A program made the position numbers and the translations under genes. A DNA stretch of 23,166 bases from Rhodobacteraceae bacterium UBA6141 (lineage in GTDB: Bacteria > Pseudomonadota > Alphaproteobacteria > Rhodobacterales > Rhodobacteraceae), in NCBI GenBank assembly GCA_002423245.1, contig DIVD01000079.1, positions 1 through 23,166 of the forward strand, written 5' to 3'. Below, one piece after another: positions 21,029 through 23,166 of the stretch; positions within the stretch are counted from its first letter, which is position 1, and the number at the start of each line of letters is the position of its first letter. The notes beneath the pieces were generated by a model. It was not told the DNA's origin. It ran no database searches and saw only the letters and a list, made by a program, of their open reading frames with translations.

Positions 21029-23166
21029 GCCAAACCGCCGATCGCCCGTCGGCGTTGAGCGCCGCGATCGATTACGCTGGCCATGACAATGTCCTCTCGG
21101 CCACGCATCCCATCGGCTTGGCCGAGCTGTTTGAAGCCCAAGCCGGCGCGACGCCGGAGACCATTGCTCTGGTCGATGGGCAGCGGGTGCTGACCTACGC
21201 CGAGCTTGACCGGCATGCGGCGCGCTTCGCAGGCATCCTGCTGAACGCGGGGGCAGAACCCGAACAGGTGTTCGCGATCCTGTCGCCCGCCACGATCGAG
21301 AGCATTGTCGCGATCTTGGGCGTCATGAAGGCCGGTGCGGCCTATCTTCCACTCGACCCGAACCAGCCCGATGCGCGCCTCGCATCGATCCTTAGCGATG
21401 CCCGGCCAGCCGGGATCGTGGCCCCGGAAGGAGTAGCGAGACGCCTGCCCGAGCCGCTGCGCTCGCTCAGTCTGGCGATGCCATCTCTGGCCACTGCGCC
21501 TTCATCGGTTCCGGCAGCGCTACGCAGGCAAGGTTCGCCGGAGCAGGTCGCCTATCTCATCTACACGTCCGGCAGCACGGGAGAGCCGAAGGCTGTCGCA
21601 GTCTCCCACCGCGCCGCCATGCACTCGCTTCGAGCGCGCGAGCATCTTTATCCGGATGCGCCGGGCGTCGTCTGCCTGACCGCTCCACTCACCTTCGATA
21701 TCTCGGTCGCCCAGATCTTCGCGACCCTCGGCAGCGGTGGAACCCTGGTGCTGGGCGTCGATCCAGCCGGATTCCATAGCCTGGCGCCGCGTTGGCGCGG
21801 CGCAGTGCGGACAGTCATGCTGGCGTCTTCCGCCTATGCCGCGGCGCTGGCCGAAGATGACGCGCCATTCGGCGCGAATCTGACGCGGGTCATCGTCGGC
21901 GGCGATGCGCTGCAACCGAGTCTGGTCCGGCGGCATTGCGAGCGGCGCGCCGACGTTGCTCTCTTCAATGAATACGGCCCGACGGAAGCGACAATCTTCT
22001 CGACGGCGGCGCTCATCGCAACGGCGGACGAGACGCCGCCGATCGGGGCGCCGATCCTTGGGACGAGGCTTTATCTTCTCGATGAACGACTGGAGCCCTG
22101 CCGTCCGGGCGAGACGGGAGAACTCTACATCGCTGGCGACAACCTCGCCCGCGGCTACTGGAGGCGTCCTGGCCAAACCGCCACCCGCTTCATCGCCAGT
22201 CCCTTTCAACCGGGAGAACGGCTCTATCGAACCGGCGATTTGGCCAACCAGCGAGTGGATGGTCAGTTCGTATTCCAGGGACGTGTCGACGATCAGCTCA
22301 AGCTTCGCGGCGTCCGGATAGAGCCCGGCGAGATAGCAACCGCAATTCTGCGGGCGCCCGGTGTTGAGCAGGCCGAGGTGGTTGGCCAGCCGGCGGCCGA
22401 CGGTGAATTGCGGTTGGTTGCCTATGTTGTAGGGCGTGCGCTCGATAAAGCAGCACTGCGCCGGCATCTTTTGTCGGTTCTTCCGGACTATATGGTTCCG
22501 TCGGCGATCGTGGTGCTGGACGCGCTGCCGCTGACGGCGAACGGGAAGGTGGACCGCAAGGCGCTGCCGGCGCCGGGGCCACAGGTGCGTGGCGGCATTT
22601 CGCGGACGCCGGAAGAGGCGGTTCTGTGCGGCCTGGTCGGCGAGCTGCTGAGCCTGGAAAGGGTCGGCCCGGAGGACGACTTCTTCGCGCTCGGCGGCCA
22701 CTCGCTGCTGGCGGCGCGGCTGGTGGCGCGAGTGCGCAGCGTGCTGGGCCGGGTGCTGGGCATCCGCTCGGTGTTCGAGGCGCCGCGGCTGGGCGATCTG
22801 GCCGAGCGGGTGCGGCAGGCGCCTCGGGCGACCCATGCCCTGACGGCGCAAGACCGGCCGTCGCGTTTGCCGCTGTCGTTCGCGCAGGCGCGGCTGTGGT
22901 TCCTGGATCGGCTGGAAGGAGCCGACGCGGCCTACAACATCCCGCTGGCGGCGCGGCTGCACGGCCGGCTGGATGCGGCGGCGCTGGCGGCGGCGCTGGA
23001 CGATGTGGCGATGCGCCACGAGAGCCTGCGCACGCTGCTGAAGGACGACGGCGGAGAGCCCTACCAGGAGGTGCTCGAACAGGCGCATGTCGTGCTCGAT
23101 CGGCAGACGTGCGCGCCGGACACGGTCGGCGCCGTGCTCGTGGCCGAGGCGGCGCGGCCGTTCGAC
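20977..23166 (+). CDS. Nonribosomal peptide synthetase, A-PCP-C... (3' end beyond window)
   Basis: The frame is open from a TAG at 20968-20970 to the window end (730 codons so far). After about 45 residues an adenylation domain begins directly: LTYAEL (A1), MKAGAAYLPLD (A2), YLIYTSGSTGEPKAVAVS (A3, from residue 193), FDISVAQ (A4), NEYGPTEATI (A5), GELYIAGDNLARGYWRRPGQ (A6), YRTGDL (A7), GRVDDQLKLRGVRIEPGEI (A8), LPDYMVPS (A9) and NGKVDRKALP (A10, catalytic Lys). A carrier domain follows with FFALGGHSLL (pantetheine Ser576). Then a condensation domain starts at LPLSFAQARLWFLDRLEG (about 629), with RHESLRTLL. No C domain precedes A, so this looks like a loading module or a truncated one. ATG 21007 is an alternative start. 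Confidence 0.95.
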   Translation, partial: MTKERQDQPYMDRPGSRGQTADRPSALSAAIDYAGHDNVLSATHPIGLAELFEAQAGATPETIALVDGQRVLTYAELDRHAARFAGILLNAGAEPEQVFAILSPATIESIVAILGVMKAGAAYLPLDPNQPDARLASILSDARPAGIVAPEGVARRLPEPLRSLSLAMPSLATAPSSVPAALRRQGSPEQVAYLIYTSGSTGEPKAVAVSHRAAMHSLRAREHLYPDAPGVVCLTAPLTFDISVAQIFATLGSGGTLVLGVDPAGFHSLAPRWRGAVRTVMLASSAYAAALAEDDAPFGANLTRVIVGGDALQPSLVRRHCERRADVALFNEYGPTEATIFSTAALIATADETPPIGAPILGTRLYLLDERLEPCRPGETGELYIAGDNLARGYWRRPGQTATRFIASPFQPGERLYRTGDLANQRVDGQFVFQGRVDDQLKLRGVRIEPGEIATAILRAPGVEQAEVVGQPAADGELRLVAYVVGRALDKAALRRHLLSVLPDYMVPSAIVVLDALPLTANGKVDRKALPAPGPQVRGGISRTPEEAVLCGLVGELLSLERVGPEDDFFALGGHSLLAARLVARVRSVLGRVLGIRSVFEAPRLGDLAERVRQAPRATHALTAQDRPSRLPLSFAQARLWFLDRLEGADAAYNIPLAARLHGRLDAAALAAALDDVAMRHESLRTLLKDDGGEPYQEVLEQAHVVLDRQTCAPDTVGAVLVAEAARPFD

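Noticed and set aside
21520..23088. 522-codon minus-strand open frame across the NRPS
   Set aside because: It is antisense to clear A, PCP and C domains, and its translation shows Arg-rich random composition.
1..23166. CRISPR arrays, rRNA or tRNA genes, intact insertion sequences
   Set aside because: I saw no regularly spaced repeats, no tRNA-like cloverleaf or rRNA sequence, and no transposase. The guaA gene, rather than a tRNA, appears to serve as the island's integration site.

Overview
The window joins two different kinds of DNA. Positions 1 to about 9358 are very GC-rich, densely packed core chromosome of an alphaproteobacterium. The gene order trpG-trpD-(ung)-trpC-moaC-moeA-lexA, a direct-repeat GAAC-N7-GAAC SOS box before lexA, and the divergent DUF6456/DUF6477 pair all point to Rhodobacterales (Rhodobacteraceae). 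The genus cannot be named from sequence alone. Positions about 9359 to 23166 are accessory DNA with visibly lower GC and more mixed codon use. They form the left part of a genomic island inserted at the 3' end of guaA, a well-known integration hotspot.

Core part: trpG, trpD, ung (family-1 uracil-DNA glycosylase), trpC, moaC and moeA all read rightward. Most junctions are 4-bp ATGA/GTGA stop-start overlaps, with one 214-bp gap before trpC. lexA follows with its own promoter (TTGACA, 17-bp spacer, TAGAAC) overlapped by an SOS box, so it should repress itself. A leftward DUF6456 helix-turn-helix gene and a rightward DUF6477 gene diverge from one intergenic region. guaA closes the core.

Island part: directly after the guaA stop lies a tyrosine recombinase reduced to its catalytic domain, tail to tail with a remnant of an AlpA-like regulator. 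Next comes a nonribosomal peptide/siderophore locus: a Sfp-type phosphopantetheinyl transferase, an MbtH protein and a Rieske oxygenase (both leftward), two translationally coupled cytochromes P450, a leftward CmcJ/AsaB-type putative Fe(II)/2-oxoglutarate oxygenase, and a tightly coupled fhuD-fhuB-fhuC-like ABC importer with a double-length permease. After the importer lies a scar made of an adenylation-domain fragment joined to a PfkB-kinase fragment. An NRPS gene then begins directly with an adenylation domain (A-PCP-C...) and runs off the window end.

How it fits together (inference): the transferase primes the carrier domains, MbtH supports the A domains, and the four oxygenases (two P450s, one Rieske, one CmcJ-like) would tailor a peptide or its building blocks. 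The FhuD/FhuB similarity suggests import of a hydroxamate-type ferric siderophore, possibly the product itself. No TonB-dependent receptor, N-hydroxylase, redox partner for the P450/Rieske enzymes, exporter or thioesterase is visible, so these must lie beyond the window or be supplied by the host. The oxidase set is unusual for a siderophore locus and is the best candidate here for undescribed chemistry.
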